Notes under the pieces: model-generated | The model's database searches: none | What the model saw: only the letters and a program-made list of their open reading frames with translations | What the model was told of the DNA's origin: nothing | Program-made: the position numbers and the translations under genes | Shown here: in pieces, positions 24,705-33,778 of the stretch | How the letters are laid out: every line of letters starts with the position of its first letter | How positions within the stretch are numbered: position 1 is the stretch's first letter | Source: Desulfovermiculus halophilus DSM 18834 | Lineage (GTDB): Bacteria > Desulfobacterota > Desulfovibrionia > Desulfovibrionales > Desulfothermaceae | DNA: 64,000 nt | Assembly: GCF_000620765.1 (NCBI RefSeq) | Contig: NZ_JIAK01000004.1 | Location: forward strand, 207,221-271,220 | Reading direction: 5' to 3'

Positions 24705-25721
24705 TTAGTGTTTCAAATCGGACTTGGTCAGCAGGGACCGTTGCTTCCAGGCGGCCCGGGCGGCCTCCCGGTCTTCCTTGGGCATCGGAATGAGCCCGAT
24801 CTCTTTCAAGTAGCCGTAGTCCCCGATCATCCTTTCACTCAAAAACAGATCCACATACTCCTGGATGCCGGGGATCTGGTCCAGATGAGCCAGCTTGACG
24901 TAGAAGTAAAGGCTGCGGGCCACAGGGTATTCTCCAGAGGAGATGGAATCCGCTTTGGGAGCAACGCCGTCGATATGCACCGCCCGGATCTTGTCCCGAT
25001 TGTTGTCCAGGAAGCTGTAGCCGAAAATGCCCAGGGCTTCCGTATCCTTGGTCAGGCGCTGCACGATGAGATTGTCATTCTCCCCGGCCGGAACATACGC
25101 CCCATCGTCCCGGATGGTGCTGTACTCCCCGCCGTAGGCCTCGAGGCCATCGCTGGCCGCTTCCATGACCAGTTCTTCAAAGGCGTCCCTGGTCCCGGAG
25201 GTGGTCGGCGGGCCGTAGATGGTGATCTTCCGGTGGGGCAGATCGGGATTGATCTCATCCCAGTGGGTATAGGGGTTTTCCACCAGCTTGCCGTCCTGGG
25301 GGACCTTGGCGGCCACGGCCAGCAGGATCTCCTCCCGGGTAAGGTTCAGCTGCGGGTTGCCCTCATGTTCGCAAAGGGAGATGCCGTCGTAGCCGATGAG
25401 GACTTCATGGATCTTTTCCACCCCGTTTTTTTGGCACCGCTCATACTCGCTGACCTTCATTCTCCTGGAGGCGTTGCTGATATCCGGAGTATCCGCTCCC
25501 ACCCCCTCGGAAAACAGCTTGAACCCGCCGCCCGAGCCTGTGGATTCAATCACCGGGGTGGAATACTTGGTCGTGACCCCGAACTCCTCGGTCACATAGC
25601 TGGCAAAGGGATAGACCGTGCTGGATCCTACGATCCTGATCTGGTCCCTGGCCTGGGCCGGACCGGCGATCAGGAGAAGTGCCGCCGCGCTCAGGGCGAA
25701 CAAATTGAAAAGGCGTTTCAT
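24705..25721 (-). CDS. pstS: Periplasmic phosphate-binding protein PstS
   Basis: 338 residues with a signal peptide (MKRLFNLFALSAAALLLIAG, cut after AQA) and the mature start RDQIRIVGSSTVYPF, the phosphate-binding loop of PstS. Other pocket residues follow in STGSGGGFKLF and TSGTRDAFEELV. It delivers phosphate to PstCAB. GGAGGTTAAG precedes the ATG at 25721; an in-frame extension to 25778 is not needed. The gene follows a Pho box and is the first of the minus-strand pst-pho-GAK array. Confidence 0.97.
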   Translation of the reverse strand: MKRLFNLFALSAAALLLIAGPAQARDQIRIVGSSTVYPFASYVTEEFGVTTKYSTPVIESTGSGGGFKLFSEGVGADTPDISNASRRMKVSEYERCQKNGVEKIHEVLIGYDGISLCEHEGNPQLNLTREEILLAVAAKVPQDGKLVENPYTHWDEINPDLPHRKITIYGPPTTSGTRDAFEELVMEAASDGLEAYGGEYSTIRDDGAYVPAGENDNLIVQRLTKDTEALGIFGYSFLDNNRDKIRAVHIDGVAPKADSISSGEYPVARSLYFYVKLAHLDQIPGIQEYVDLFLSERMIGDYGYLKEIGLIPMPKEDREAARAAWKQRSLLTKSDLKH

Positions 25722-25803
25722 GGCTCTTAACCTCCTGGTGTGCTGTGGTGTTTGCCGGGCTGTCCAAAACAACTGCAATCACCATATGCATCCCAGGTGC
25801 CAA

Positions 25804-25836
25804 GAGTGTCACAACAATGTGACAATTCTGTTACAA
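25804..25836 (-). promoter_or_regulatory. Triple Pho box upstream of pstS
   Basis: Reading the minus strand, three 7-bp repeats TTGTAAC, TTGTCAC and TTGTGAC occur at exact 11-bp spacing with 4-bp AT-rich spacers, the architecture of PhoB-binding sites. They lie about 83-115 bp before the pstS start. A plausible -10 (TATGGT) follows about 20 nt downstream, so PhoB would replace the -35 contact. Confidence 0.82.
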
Positions 25837-25874
25837 AAAAGGCTTTTCTGTCCGGACCACAGAAAAGCCTTTTT
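25836..25874. terminator. Bidirectional-type intrinsic terminator after purN
   Basis: A perfect 16-bp stem (25836-25851 with 25859-25874, containing GGCTTTTCTGT) closes a 7-nt loop, and A/T runs lie on both sides. It separates the upstream purN-cobA/hemD-valS cluster from the Pho box and pstS. Confidence 0.9.
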
Positions 25875-25902
25875 GTACCCTTTGCTCCGGAGTGATTTCC
25901 GG

Positions 25903-26583
25903 TCAAAAGCCTAATTCCAGGCCGGGATTGATCAGACAGGGGAAAACAGAGGATGTATCCGCTGGCTCCGAGTGGGAGGAGAGGACATGGACCCGGCCTT
26001 GTGCTATCCGCAGCCGGTCTTCAGCCATCCACTGCACGGCCTGGGGGTAAATACGATGCTCCAGGGCCAGAATCCGCCGGGCCGCCTCCTCTTCTGCGTC
26101 CTCTGGATACAGAGGGACCGAGCCTTGAATAATGATCGGACCGTGATCCAGCTCCTGATCCACAAAATGGACAGTGGCTCCACTTACCCGCACCCCGTAG
26201 TCCACGGCCTGGTTTTGGGCATGCAGGCCCGGAAAGCTGGGCAGCAAGGAGGGATGGATGTTCAGGACTCGATTCGGAAAGGCCTGCACAAACTCCGGGC
26301 TGATCAGGCGCATATACCCGGCCAGGCACACGGCCTGCACCCCGAAGCTGTGCAGGATGGCGATCACCGCCCGGTCGTGGGCCTGCCTGGAAGAGTACTC
26401 AGCCTGGGGCACAACGCGACAGGCTATGCCGTGCTTCTCTGCCCGTTCCAGGCCCTTGGCCCGGGGGACGTTGGAGACCACAACCTGGATACTGGCCTGC
26501 AGCGAACCCTGCTCGATGCGGTCGATCAGGGCCTGCAGGTTGGACCCGCCGCCGGAGATGAGAACTGCTATAGGCAAGGACAT
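25903..26583 (-). CDS. purN: Phosphoribosylglycinamide formyltransferase PurN
   Basis: 226 residues. The N-terminal IAVLISGGGSNLQALID, the catalytic HPSLLPSFPG loop and DHGPIIIQGSVP match the 10-formyl-THF-dependent GAR transformylase of purine synthesis. It runs 50 nt downstream of the cobA-hemD fusion and is the last gene before a strong terminator. The last ~20 residues extend a little past the usual end. Confidence 0.96.
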   Translation of the reverse strand: MSLPIAVLISGGGSNLQALIDRIEQGSLQASIQVVVSNVPRAKGLERAEKHGIACRVVPQAEYSSRQAHDRAVIAILHSFGVQAVCLAGYMRLISPEFVQAFPNRVLNIHPSLLPSFPGLHAQNQAVDYGVRVSGATVHFVDQELDHGPIIIQGSVPLYPEDAEEEAARRILALEHRIYPQAVQWMAEDRLRIAQGRVHVLSSHSEPADTSSVFPCLINPGLELGF

Positions 26584-26632
26584 AATTGGTATTCGTTATC
26601 GTAAGGCCGGCCGGGGGTCGCCCGTTTCCTGC

Positions 26633-28147
26633 TCAACCTGCATCCTCCACCAGGGCCTGGGCCAGGGCCGGCACGGTATACTCTGCAGGCTGCACATGGG
26701 CGGAAAATCCGTACCCTTCCAGGGTCCTGGCCGTAATCGGCCCGATGCAGGCCAACTTGACCTGGTCCGGAACAAAGGGATGCAGCTGTTCCGGAGGAAT
26801 AAGCCGGAAAAAATTTTCCACAGTGGAGGAGCTGGTAAAGGTCACATACTGGATCTCACCATTATTCATGGCCTGCAGGATGTCCTCCCCGTTCTGCTCA
26901 GCAAGACCGGTCCGGTAGACCGGGACCACGTCCACCTCGGCGCCGGCCCGGATCAGCTCCCTGGGCAGGATCTCCCTGGCCTTTTCCGCCCTGGGGATGA
27001 GCACTCTGTTCCCGGCGATCCCCTTCTCCTTCAGACTGGAGATCACGGACTCAGCAACGTACTTCTCCGGGACCACATCCGGATTGATTCCCTTGTCCTG
27101 CAAGGCCCGGGCGGTGGCCGGACCGATAGCCCCCACCTTGGCCCGCCCCAAGGCCCTGGAGTCCAGCCCTTTTGCCTCCAGCACGGACCAGAAGTGCCTG
27201 ACCCCGTTGACTGAGGTGAAGATGCACCAGTCGTAGGAGCCCAGCCTGTCCACGGCCTCCTGCACCTCTCCCGTATCTTCCAGCGCGGAGATGGCGATGG
27301 TCGGAAACTGATAGCAGCAGGCCCCGTGCTCCTGCAACAGCTGGAGGAGGGAGCTGGCCTGCTCTCTGGCCCGGGTGACCACCACTCCCCGGCCCAAGAG
27401 CGGCTTATGCTCAAACCAGGACAAGGTGTCCCGCAGGCCGACCACCTGGCCGACGATCAGCAGGGCCGGGGCCTTGAACCCCGCAGCCCGGGCCGCGGGC
27501 GCTATATCCGCCACCGTCCCGGTCAGGGTCTGCTGCCGGCAGGTCGTGCCCCAGCGGACCAGAGCCGCTGGGGTGGTTTCCTCCATCCCGGCCTGAACCA
27601 GATTGGCTGTGATCGAATCCAGGTTCTTCACCCCCATGAAGAAGACCAGGGTGCTGGCGCTCTGGGCCAAAGCCGCCCAGTTGTGGGCGCTTTCAGTCTT
27701 GCCCGGGTCCTCGTGGCCGGTAATGAAAGTCACTGAAGAAGAGTACCGCCGGTGGGTCAAAGGGATGCCGGCGTAGGCCGGAGCAGCAACCGCCGAGGTC
27801 ACTCCGGGCACGACCTCGAAGTCGATCCCGGCTGCCACCAAGTCCTCGACTTCCTCCGCCCCCCGGCCGAAGACGTACGGATCCCCGCCTTTAAGCCTGG
27901 CCACGCACCGGCCGGACCTGGCCTTGTCCACCAGCAGGGCGTTGATATCCTGCTGCCCCATGGTGTGATCTCCGCCCTTCTTGCCCACATAGATGAGCTC
28001 CGCGTCCCGGCGGCAGTGCTCCAATAGTCCGGGGCTGGCCAGGTAGTCGTAGACAACGGTGTCTGCTGCGGCCAGGATCTCCCGGGCCCTGAGGGTCAAG
28101 AGCCCTGGATCCCCGGGTCCGGCCCCAAGGAGATAAACTTTGCTCAT
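26633..28147 (-). CDS. cobA-hemD: Uroporphyrinogen-III C-methyltransferase / uroporphyrinogen-III synthase fusion
   Basis: 504 residues. Residues 1-~245 are SAM-dependent uroporphyrinogen-III methyltransferase (KVYLLGAGPGDPGLLT, GGDPYVFGRGAEE, PLTHRRYSSSVTFITGHE); residues ~255-500 are uroporphyrinogen-III synthase (RGVVVTRAREQASSLLQ, ENFFRLIPPE). The bifunctional enzyme makes precorrin-2 from hydroxymethylbilane, the branch toward sirohaem, haem d1 or b-type haem by the alternative route, and cobalamin. Such fusions are common in anaerobes. The ATG at 28147 starts the family-typical MSKVYLL; the longer frame runs back into valS. The gene lies 22 nt after valS. Confidence 0.95.
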   Translation of the reverse strand: MSKVYLLGAGPGDPGLLTLRAREILAAADTVVYDYLASPGLLEHCRRDAELIYVGKKGGDHTMGQQDINALLVDKARSGRCVARLKGGDPYVFGRGAEEVEDLVAAGIDFEVVPGVTSAVAAPAYAGIPLTHRRYSSSVTFITGHEDPGKTESAHNWAALAQSASTLVFFMGVKNLDSITANLVQAGMEETTPAALVRWGTTCRQQTLTGTVADIAPAARAAGFKAPALLIVGQVVGLRDTLSWFEHKPLLGRGVVVTRAREQASSLLQLLQEHGACCYQFPTIAISALEDTGEVQEAVDRLGSYDWCIFTSVNGVRHFWSVLEAKGLDSRALGRAKVGAIGPATARALQDKGINPDVVPEKYVAESVISSLKEKGIAGNRVLIPRAEKAREILPRELIRAGAEVDVVPVYRTGLAEQNGEDILQAMNNGEIQYVTFTSSSTVENFFRLIPPEQLHPFVPDQVKLACIGPITARTLEGYGFSAHVQPAEYTVPALAQALVEDAG

Positions 28148-28169
28148 AAATAAGACTTCATGCAGGGGT

Positions 28170-30824
28170 TCAGGCCACGCACTGCTGCAGCCTGCCCTGC
28201 AGCTCAGCCAGCTTTTCCCGTTTTTCCCGCAGCTCCTTGAGCCGGGAGCGCTCCTTGTCCACCACCTCGGCCGGGGCCTTGGCCACAAAATTCTCGTTCT
28301 CCAGCTTCTTGCCCAGGCCCTGCATATCCTTGTCGATCTTGGCCAACTGCTTGTCCAGGCGGGCCAGCTCGGACTCAAAATCAACAATCCCCTCCAGGGG
28401 CACATACACCTCACAGCCCTGGACAACGGCACTGGCCACGGCCTGGGGGGGCACGACCTCGGGCTGGACAGTCAGGGACTGCAGCCGGGCCAGGGTGCAG
28501 ATCACCTCCTGCTGCTCCTCCAGAAACGCCGCCGGCCGCCCCTCGGCCTGAACCAGGACCTCGAGCTTGGTGGAGGGCGCGATGTTCAGCTCGCTGCGGA
28601 TGTTCCGGATGCTGACCACCACGCCCTGGAAGAACTCCATATCCTCTCCCAAGGCGGGATCCTCGCTTTCCGGATGCAGGGCCGGGAAGGCGGCCGCGGC
28701 TAGGTTCTCCTCTTCCCGGACCGGGAGATGGGACCATATCTCCTGACTGACAAAGGGGATGAACGGATGAAGGAGGATCAATATCTCGCTCAGGCTGTGC
28801 AGCAGACAGGTCTGGGCCCGGGAGCGGGCGGCGGGATCCTGGCTGGAGAGCTCGTTTTTGATCATCTCCAGATACCAGTCGCAGTAGGTGTGCCATACAA
28901 ACCGGTACAGGGTCTGGGCCGCCTGGTTGAAGTGGTAGCTGTCCAGGGCCCGGGAGACCTGCTTCTTGACCTGCTCCAGCTCATGCAGGATATAGCGGTG
29001 GCTGAACCCGGAGACGTCCTCCCGGTTCAGGGCCGGCACATCCTGGTCCAGATTCATCAGGGCGAAGCGGGCCGCATTCCAGATCTTGTTGATGAAGTGC
29101 TTATAGCCTTCAATCCTGGACTCGGAGAGCTTGATGTCCCGGCCCATGGCCGCGAACACGGCCAGGGTAAAGCGCAGGGCATCCGCGCCGTACCGGTCGA
29201 TCATGTCCAGGGGATCGATGACGTTCCCGGTGGACTTGCTCATCTTCCGGCCGTCCTCGTCCCGGACCAGGGCGTGGATATAGACATGGCGGAAAGGCAC
29301 CTCATCCATGAACTCCAGGCCCATCATCATCATCCTGGCCACCCAGAAGAATATGATGTCAAAGCCGGTGACCAGAACGCTGGTGGGATAGAAGGCCCGC
29401 AGGTCCCGGGTCTCGTCCGGCCAGCCCAGGGTGCTGAACGGCCAAAGGGCGGAGGAGAACCAGGTATCCAGGACATCCTCGTCCTGGACCAGGTCGCTCC
29501 CCTGGCAGGACGGACACCGGTCGGGATCCTCCCTGGCCACGATAAGCCGGCCGCAGTCGCGGCAGGTCCAGGCCGGGATACGGTGTCCCCACCAGATCTG
29601 CCGGGAGATGCACCAGTCCCGGATGGTGTCCAGCCACTCGTCGTACAGGTTCTTCCAGTTGGCCGGAAATATACGGGTATCCCCCCGGTCCACGGCCGCC
29701 TTGGCCTTCGCGGCCAGGGTGGACGTGGCCACGAACCACTGGGTGGAGACAGCCGGCTCAATCACGGTCTGGCACCGGTAGCACTGCCCCACCTTGTGCC
29801 GGTAGGGCTCCTGTTTGATCAAAAAGCCCTGGTCCTTGAGGTCCTGAACCACCTGCCTCCGGCACTGGAAGCGGTCCATCCCTGCGTAGGCTTCCCCGGC
29901 TTCCGGCGCCATCCGGCCGTTCTCGTCAATGACCCGGATAAACTCCAGACCGTGGGCATTTCCCAGCTCGAAGTCGTTCGGATCGTGGGCCGGGGTGACC
30001 TTCAGGCAACCGGTCCCGAACTCCCGGTCCACATAGGGATCGGCAATGACCGGGATCTTTCTGCCCACCAGCGGAAGCTCCACTTCCCGGCCGATAAGCT
30101 GGGCATAGCGTTCATCTTCAGGGTGAACGGCCACGGCAGTGTCCCCGAGCATGGTCTCCGGACGGGTGGTGGCGATGATGATCTCCTGGTCCCCATCTAC
30201 CACCGGATAACGGAGGTGATACAGCCCGCCGTCCATGTCCTCGTGCTCCACTTCCAGATCGGCCAGGGCGGTCTGGCACCGCGGGCACCAGTTGATGATG
30301 TAGTCCCCCTGGTAGATAAGGCCCTGTTCATAGAGCCGGACAAAGACCTCGCGCACGGCCCGGGACAACCCGTCGTCCATGGTGAACCGCAGCCTGGACC
30401 AGTCCACAGAGGCCCCCATGCGCTGGATCTGGTTCAGGATCTTGTCTCCGTACTCCTGCTTCCATTCCCATACCCGGTCCACGAACTTTTCCCGGCCCAG
30501 CTCCTCCCGGCTGGTGCCTTCCCGGGCCAGGGCCTTTTCCACCACGTTCTGGGTGGCGATCCCGGCATGATCCGTGCCCGGGACCCAGAGCACGTTATAT
30601 CCCTGCTGCCGCTTGTACCGGCAAAGGACGTCCTGCAGGGTCAGGTTCAGGGCGTGCCCCATGTGCAGGGTTCCGGTCACATTGGGCGGGGGAATGACAA
30701 TGGAAAACGGGTCCTTGTCCGAATCGGGATCCGGGGTGAATGTCTTCGCCTCATCCCAGAACCGAAGCCATCTGTCTTCTACGTTCTGGGGCTCATACCC
30801 CTTTGAGAGGGATGCGTTGTTCAT
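28170..30824 (-). CDS. valS: Valyl-tRNA synthetase
   Basis: 884 residues, normal for ValS. The class I signatures are intact: HMGH in PPPNVTGTLHMGHALN (~residues 44-59) and KMSKS in DGRKMSKSTGNVIDP (~525-540), plus editing-domain segments and a C-terminal coiled coil (FESELARLDKQLAKIDKDMQ). It charges tRNA-Val. The start at 30824 has AGAGGAC just upstream; the frame is open to 31103, overlapping mutM, without similarity. It is part of a minus-strand run with mutM upstream and cobA-hemD downstream. Confidence 0.97.
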   Translation of the reverse strand: MNNASLSKGYEPQNVEDRWLRFWDEAKTFTPDPDSDKDPFSIVIPPPNVTGTLHMGHALNLTLQDVLCRYKRQQGYNVLWVPGTDHAGIATQNVVEKALAREGTSREELGREKFVDRVWEWKQEYGDKILNQIQRMGASVDWSRLRFTMDDGLSRAVREVFVRLYEQGLIYQGDYIINWCPRCQTALADLEVEHEDMDGGLYHLRYPVVDGDQEIIIATTRPETMLGDTAVAVHPEDERYAQLIGREVELPLVGRKIPVIADPYVDREFGTGCLKVTPAHDPNDFELGNAHGLEFIRVIDENGRMAPEAGEAYAGMDRFQCRRQVVQDLKDQGFLIKQEPYRHKVGQCYRCQTVIEPAVSTQWFVATSTLAAKAKAAVDRGDTRIFPANWKNLYDEWLDTIRDWCISRQIWWGHRIPAWTCRDCGRLIVAREDPDRCPSCQGSDLVQDEDVLDTWFSSALWPFSTLGWPDETRDLRAFYPTSVLVTGFDIIFFWVARMMMMGLEFMDEVPFRHVYIHALVRDEDGRKMSKSTGNVIDPLDMIDRYGADALRFTLAVFAAMGRDIKLSESRIEGYKHFINKIWNAARFALMNLDQDVPALNREDVSGFSHRYILHELEQVKKQVSRALDSYHFNQAAQTLYRFVWHTYCDWYLEMIKNELSSQDPAARSRAQTCLLHSLSEILILLHPFIPFVSQEIWSHLPVREEENLAAAAFPALHPESEDPALGEDMEFFQGVVVSIRNIRSELNIAPSTKLEVLVQAEGRPAAFLEEQQEVICTLARLQSLTVQPEVVPPQAVASAVVQGCEVYVPLEGIVDFESELARLDKQLAKIDKDMQGLGKKLENENFVAKAPAEVVDKERSRLKELREKREKLAELQGRLQQCVA

Positions 30825-30915
30825 GTCCTCTTTGCTCCGCTGGATACAGATTGCCACATTGCGGGTTGCTGATTGTGCCCTTCCCGGTCCTGCCTGCTGC
30901 CGGCCCGCTCCAGGG

Positions 30916-31743
30916 CTATCCGTCCCGTGGCTGGCAGCAGGGACAGACGACAGTGGTCCGGCCGGCGACCCGAATCCTGGCCAGCTCTGTGCTGCACTGC
31001 CGGCAGGGCTGACCGCTGCGGCCGTAGACCATAAAGGTGTCCTGATAAGATCCCGGCCTGCCCAGACCGTCCACATAGTCCCGGAACGAGCTCCCCCCCG
31101 CATGCACAGCCCTGGTCAAAACGTCCCGCAGGCAGCGATGCAGAAAGCCGAGCCTGGTTCGGGGTATCCTTTCCGCCTGGGTCTGAGGATGGATGCCGGC
31201 CAGATGCAGGCTCTCATCGGCATAGATATTTCCGATTCCGGCTATGCAGGTCTGATCCAGGAGCAGAGCCTTGATCGCGGCTCGTCTGGAACCGAGACAG
31301 GCGACAAACTCCATCTCGGTCATCTGCAGAGGCTCAGGCCCCAGCCGGGCGTAAAACGGCCAGGCCGAAAGCCCGCTGCTGTGCATGCATCGCAGATATC
31401 CGAACCTGCGTTGATCCTCAAAGACCAGAGTACTTGCGTCGTCCAAATGGAAGATGCACCGGGCATGGGAGGTGAGCTCCGCTGTGCCTGGAGGAAAAAA
31501 CAGGAACTTGCCGGTCATTTTCAAGTGTCCGGCCAACACCTGCCCGGCTGAGAGCTCAAAAAGCAGGAGCTTGCCCCGCCGTCCGACGCTGCATATGCTC
31601 CGCCCGGCCAGCCGTTGGGCAAAGGCCTGCGGGTCGCCATGTACGCTGCCTGGGGCCAGGACCTCGAGGTCGGCAATCCTCCGGTCCTGGACCAGAGGGG
31701 AAAGCCCCCGGGCAATGGTTTCGACTTCTGGGAGTTCAGGCAT
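30916..31743 (-). CDS. mutM: Formamidopyrimidine-DNA glycosylase (Fpg/MutM)
   Basis: 275 residues. The N-terminal PELPEVETIARGL supplies the catalytic Pro2 and Glu3, the helix-two-turn-helix region contains QTCIAGIGNIYADESL, and a C-terminal zinc finger C-x2-C...C-x2-C (GQPCRQCSTEL, VVCPCCQ) is present. It removes 8-oxoguanine and ring-opened purines and nicks the abasic site. It lies between ino1 and valS on the same strand. Confidence 0.96.
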   Translation of the reverse strand: MPELPEVETIARGLSPLVQDRRIADLEVLAPGSVHGDPQAFAQRLAGRSICSVGRRGKLLLFELSAGQVLAGHLKMTGKFLFFPPGTAELTSHARCIFHLDDASTLVFEDQRRFGYLRCMHSSGLSAWPFYARLGPEPLQMTEMEFVACLGSRRAAIKALLLDQTCIAGIGNIYADESLHLAGIHPQTQAERIPRTRLGFLHRCLRDVLTRAVHAGGSSFRDYVDGLGRPGSYQDTFMVYGRSGQPCRQCSTELARIRVAGRTTVVCPCCQPRDG

Positions 31744-31808
31744 GTGGGTTTGTGAGAAAAGGCAACCGCTTATCTCAAAAGCTCCATCCGCTCAGATCAA
31801 GCGCCGGG

Positions 31809-32906
31809 TTATTCCGAACCGAGGATAAAGTCCTCGGTCTTCTGCCAGGCGGTATCGTCGTTGTACTGTTGCGGAGGATGCTTCATAAAATAGGAGGACG
31901 GCCCGAGCAGGGGCCCTCCCTGGCCGCGTTCCAGGGCCACCTTGATACACCGGATGGCATCGATCCCACAACCTGCCGAGTTGGGGGAGTCCTCTACCGA
32001 GAGACGCAGCTCCAGATTTATCCCCACATCCCCAAACAGCTTGCCGTCCATACGGATGAAGGCGATTTTATTATCTTTTTGCCAGGCTACGTAGTCGCTG
32101 GGGCCGACATGGATATCGTCTTCGTTCAGGCGTTTGCCGGCCACGGCCTGAACCGCCTCGGTCTTGGACGTCTTCTTGGACTGCAGGCGGGTCCTGTTCA
32201 GCATATTCATAAAGTCCGTGTTTCCGCCGGTGTTCAGCTGGTAGGTCCGCTCCAGGGGCACCCCCCGCCGGCGGAAAAGGTCTGTCAGCACCCGGTGAAC
32301 GATGGTGGCCCCCATCTGAGATTTGATGTCGTCTCCGATGATGGGAATGTTCTTGTCCGCAAATCTTTGGCCCCACTCTGGGTCGCTGGCAATGAAAACC
32401 GGAATATTGTTCACAAACCCGATCCCGGCTTCCAGGGCGCATTGGGCGTAGAACTGGACCGCCTGTTCCGATCCCACCGGAAGGTAGTTGAGCAACATCT
32501 CGGCCCCGCTTTCCTTGAGATAGGCCACTACCTGCTCCTTGTCCGGCTCAGGCTCGTCTGCCGGGACAAAGGTATTGTGTTCTGCATATCCCTGCATATG
32601 TTCGGAAAAGCCGTCCAGGATGCGTCCCATGCGGACCTCGACATCCTGCTTCGGCACGTGGGGATAAAAAGTCTGGGTGCAGTTGGGAGGAGCAAAGATG
32701 GCTTCCGATACATCCCGTCCAACCTTGCGTTTATCGATATCCAGGGCCGCAACCACTTGAATGTCACTGGGCTTGTATCCCCCTATCTCCCAGTGCATGA
32801 GTCCGATGGCATCTTCAGGGGTCTTGTCTTGGTAATAGAAAAAGCCTTGAATCAGCGAGCTTGCACAATTGCCAATTCCGGCTACAGCCACTTTGATTTT
32901 TTGCAT
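31809..32906 (-). CDS. ino1: Inositol-3-phosphate synthase
   Basis: 365 residues of the prokaryotic/archaeal-type myo-inositol-1-phosphate synthase: NAD-binding KVAVAGIGNCASSLIQG, NYLPVGSEQAV, GDDIKSQMGATIVHRVL and NTGGNTDFMNM, the catalytic region with conserved lysines. It converts glucose-6-phosphate to inositol-1-phosphate (L-myo-inositol 3-phosphate), the precursor of phosphatidylinositol or inositol-based compatible solutes. AAGGAG lies 6 nt before the ATG. It is separated from mutM by 65 nt. Inositol lipids are rare in bacteria outside Actinobacteria and some Desulfobacterota and thermophiles, so the product here is open. Confidence 0.94.
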   Translation of the reverse strand: MQKIKVAVAGIGNCASSLIQGFFYYQDKTPEDAIGLMHWEIGGYKPSDIQVVAALDIDKRKVGRDVSEAIFAPPNCTQTFYPHVPKQDVEVRMGRILDGFSEHMQGYAEHNTFVPADEPEPDKEQVVAYLKESGAEMLLNYLPVGSEQAVQFYAQCALEAGIGFVNNIPVFIASDPEWGQRFADKNIPIIGDDIKSQMGATIVHRVLTDLFRRRGVPLERTYQLNTGGNTDFMNMLNRTRLQSKKTSKTEAVQAVAGKRLNEDDIHVGPSDYVAWQKDNKIAFIRMDGKLFGDVGINLELRLSVEDSPNSAGCGIDAIRCIKVALERGQGGPLLGPSSYFMKHPPQQYNDDTAWQKTEDFILGSE

Positions 32907-33189
32907 CTTTGAACTCCTTTCCCTCCATTTCACCACGCATACAATCCATGCCCCAGGTTCTTATGCTCTCAGCCGTTTCCTGGCTTCGTATCCATGCCCG
33001 TTCCAGGTTGTCGGGCCAAAGGCTGGTGGACTTCGTCCTGCATTTTGGGTACAACGGACAATCAAAGCTATGTGCTCGATTCTGCATGCACATCAGCTTG
33101 ATTAGACTCAGGTTTTGGTATCAGAAACCACGGAAAACTTCAATTGAACGCCCTGGGGCATCTTTGCCCCACATCGTGGAGGAAGCCTT

Positions 33190-33732
33190 ATGACGGATTG
33201 GATTCAGGCCATCAAAGACAGACGTTCTGTGCGCAAGTTCGAGGAGCAGCCCCTCAGCGAGGACCAGATCCAGACCCTTCTGGAATCCGTACGCTGGTCC
33301 GCGTCCTGGGCCAACACCCAATGCTGGGAGGTGGTCGTGGTCCGCGACGAGCAGATCAAGTCCCAGCTGCAGGAGACCATGGCCAAGGGCAATCCAGGGA
33401 CCAATGCCGTGGTCCAGGCCCCTGTGGTCTTCGCCCTCTGTGCCAAGCTACAGACCTCCGGATACTACAAAGGGCAGGCCCCGACCAAGTTCGGGGATTG
33501 GTTCATGTTTGATCTCGGACTCGCAGCCCAGAATTTGTGTCTCGCCGCCCACGCCATGGGCCTGGGCTCAGTTATGCTCGGCCTCTTCGACCACGACCAA
33601 GCGGCCCGGGCACTCAAGATGCCGGAGGCTATGGAGCTGGTCACCCTGATCCCGGTCGGGGTCCCGGCCAAGGTCCCCTCCCCTCCCAAGCGCCGGGAGA
33701 TCGAGGAGTTTACTCACTGGGACACATTCTGA
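33190..33732 (+). CDS. Nitroreductase-family FMN oxidoreductase
   Basis: 180 residues with the nitroreductase opening IKDRRSVRKFEEQPLSEDQI, the FMN-contacting WSASWANTQCWEVVVVRD and the helix LAAHAMGLGSVMLGLFDH, closing VGVPAKVPSPPKRREIEEF. Family members reduce nitroaromatics, quinones or enones with NAD(P)H; natural substrates are usually unknown. GGAGGAAGCCTT precedes the ATG. It is a single plus-strand gene followed by a hairpin shared with ftsK. Confidence 0.9.
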   Translation: MTDWIQAIKDRRSVRKFEEQPLSEDQIQTLLESVRWSASWANTQCWEVVVVRDEQIKSQLQETMAKGNPGTNAVVQAPVVFALCAKLQTSGYYKGQAPTKFGDWFMFDLGLAAQNLCLAAHAMGLGSVMLGLFDHDQAARALKMPEAMELVTLIPVGVPAKVPSPPKRREIEEFTHWDTF

Positions 33733-33745
33733 TTCAGCTGTGCAA

Positions 33746-33778
33746 GATTGCGGGGCAGCCCCTGGCTGCCCCGCAATC
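33746..33778. terminator. Hairpin between convergent nitroreductase and ftsK genes
   Basis: A perfect 15-bp stem (33746-33760 with 33764-33778) has a 3-nt loop and abuts the ftsK stop codon. It probably ends both transcripts; no clear T-run follows. Confidence 0.6.

Noticed and set aside
28728..30806. 692-residue plus-strand open frame across valS
   Set aside because: Shadow of valyl-tRNA synthetase on the minus strand.
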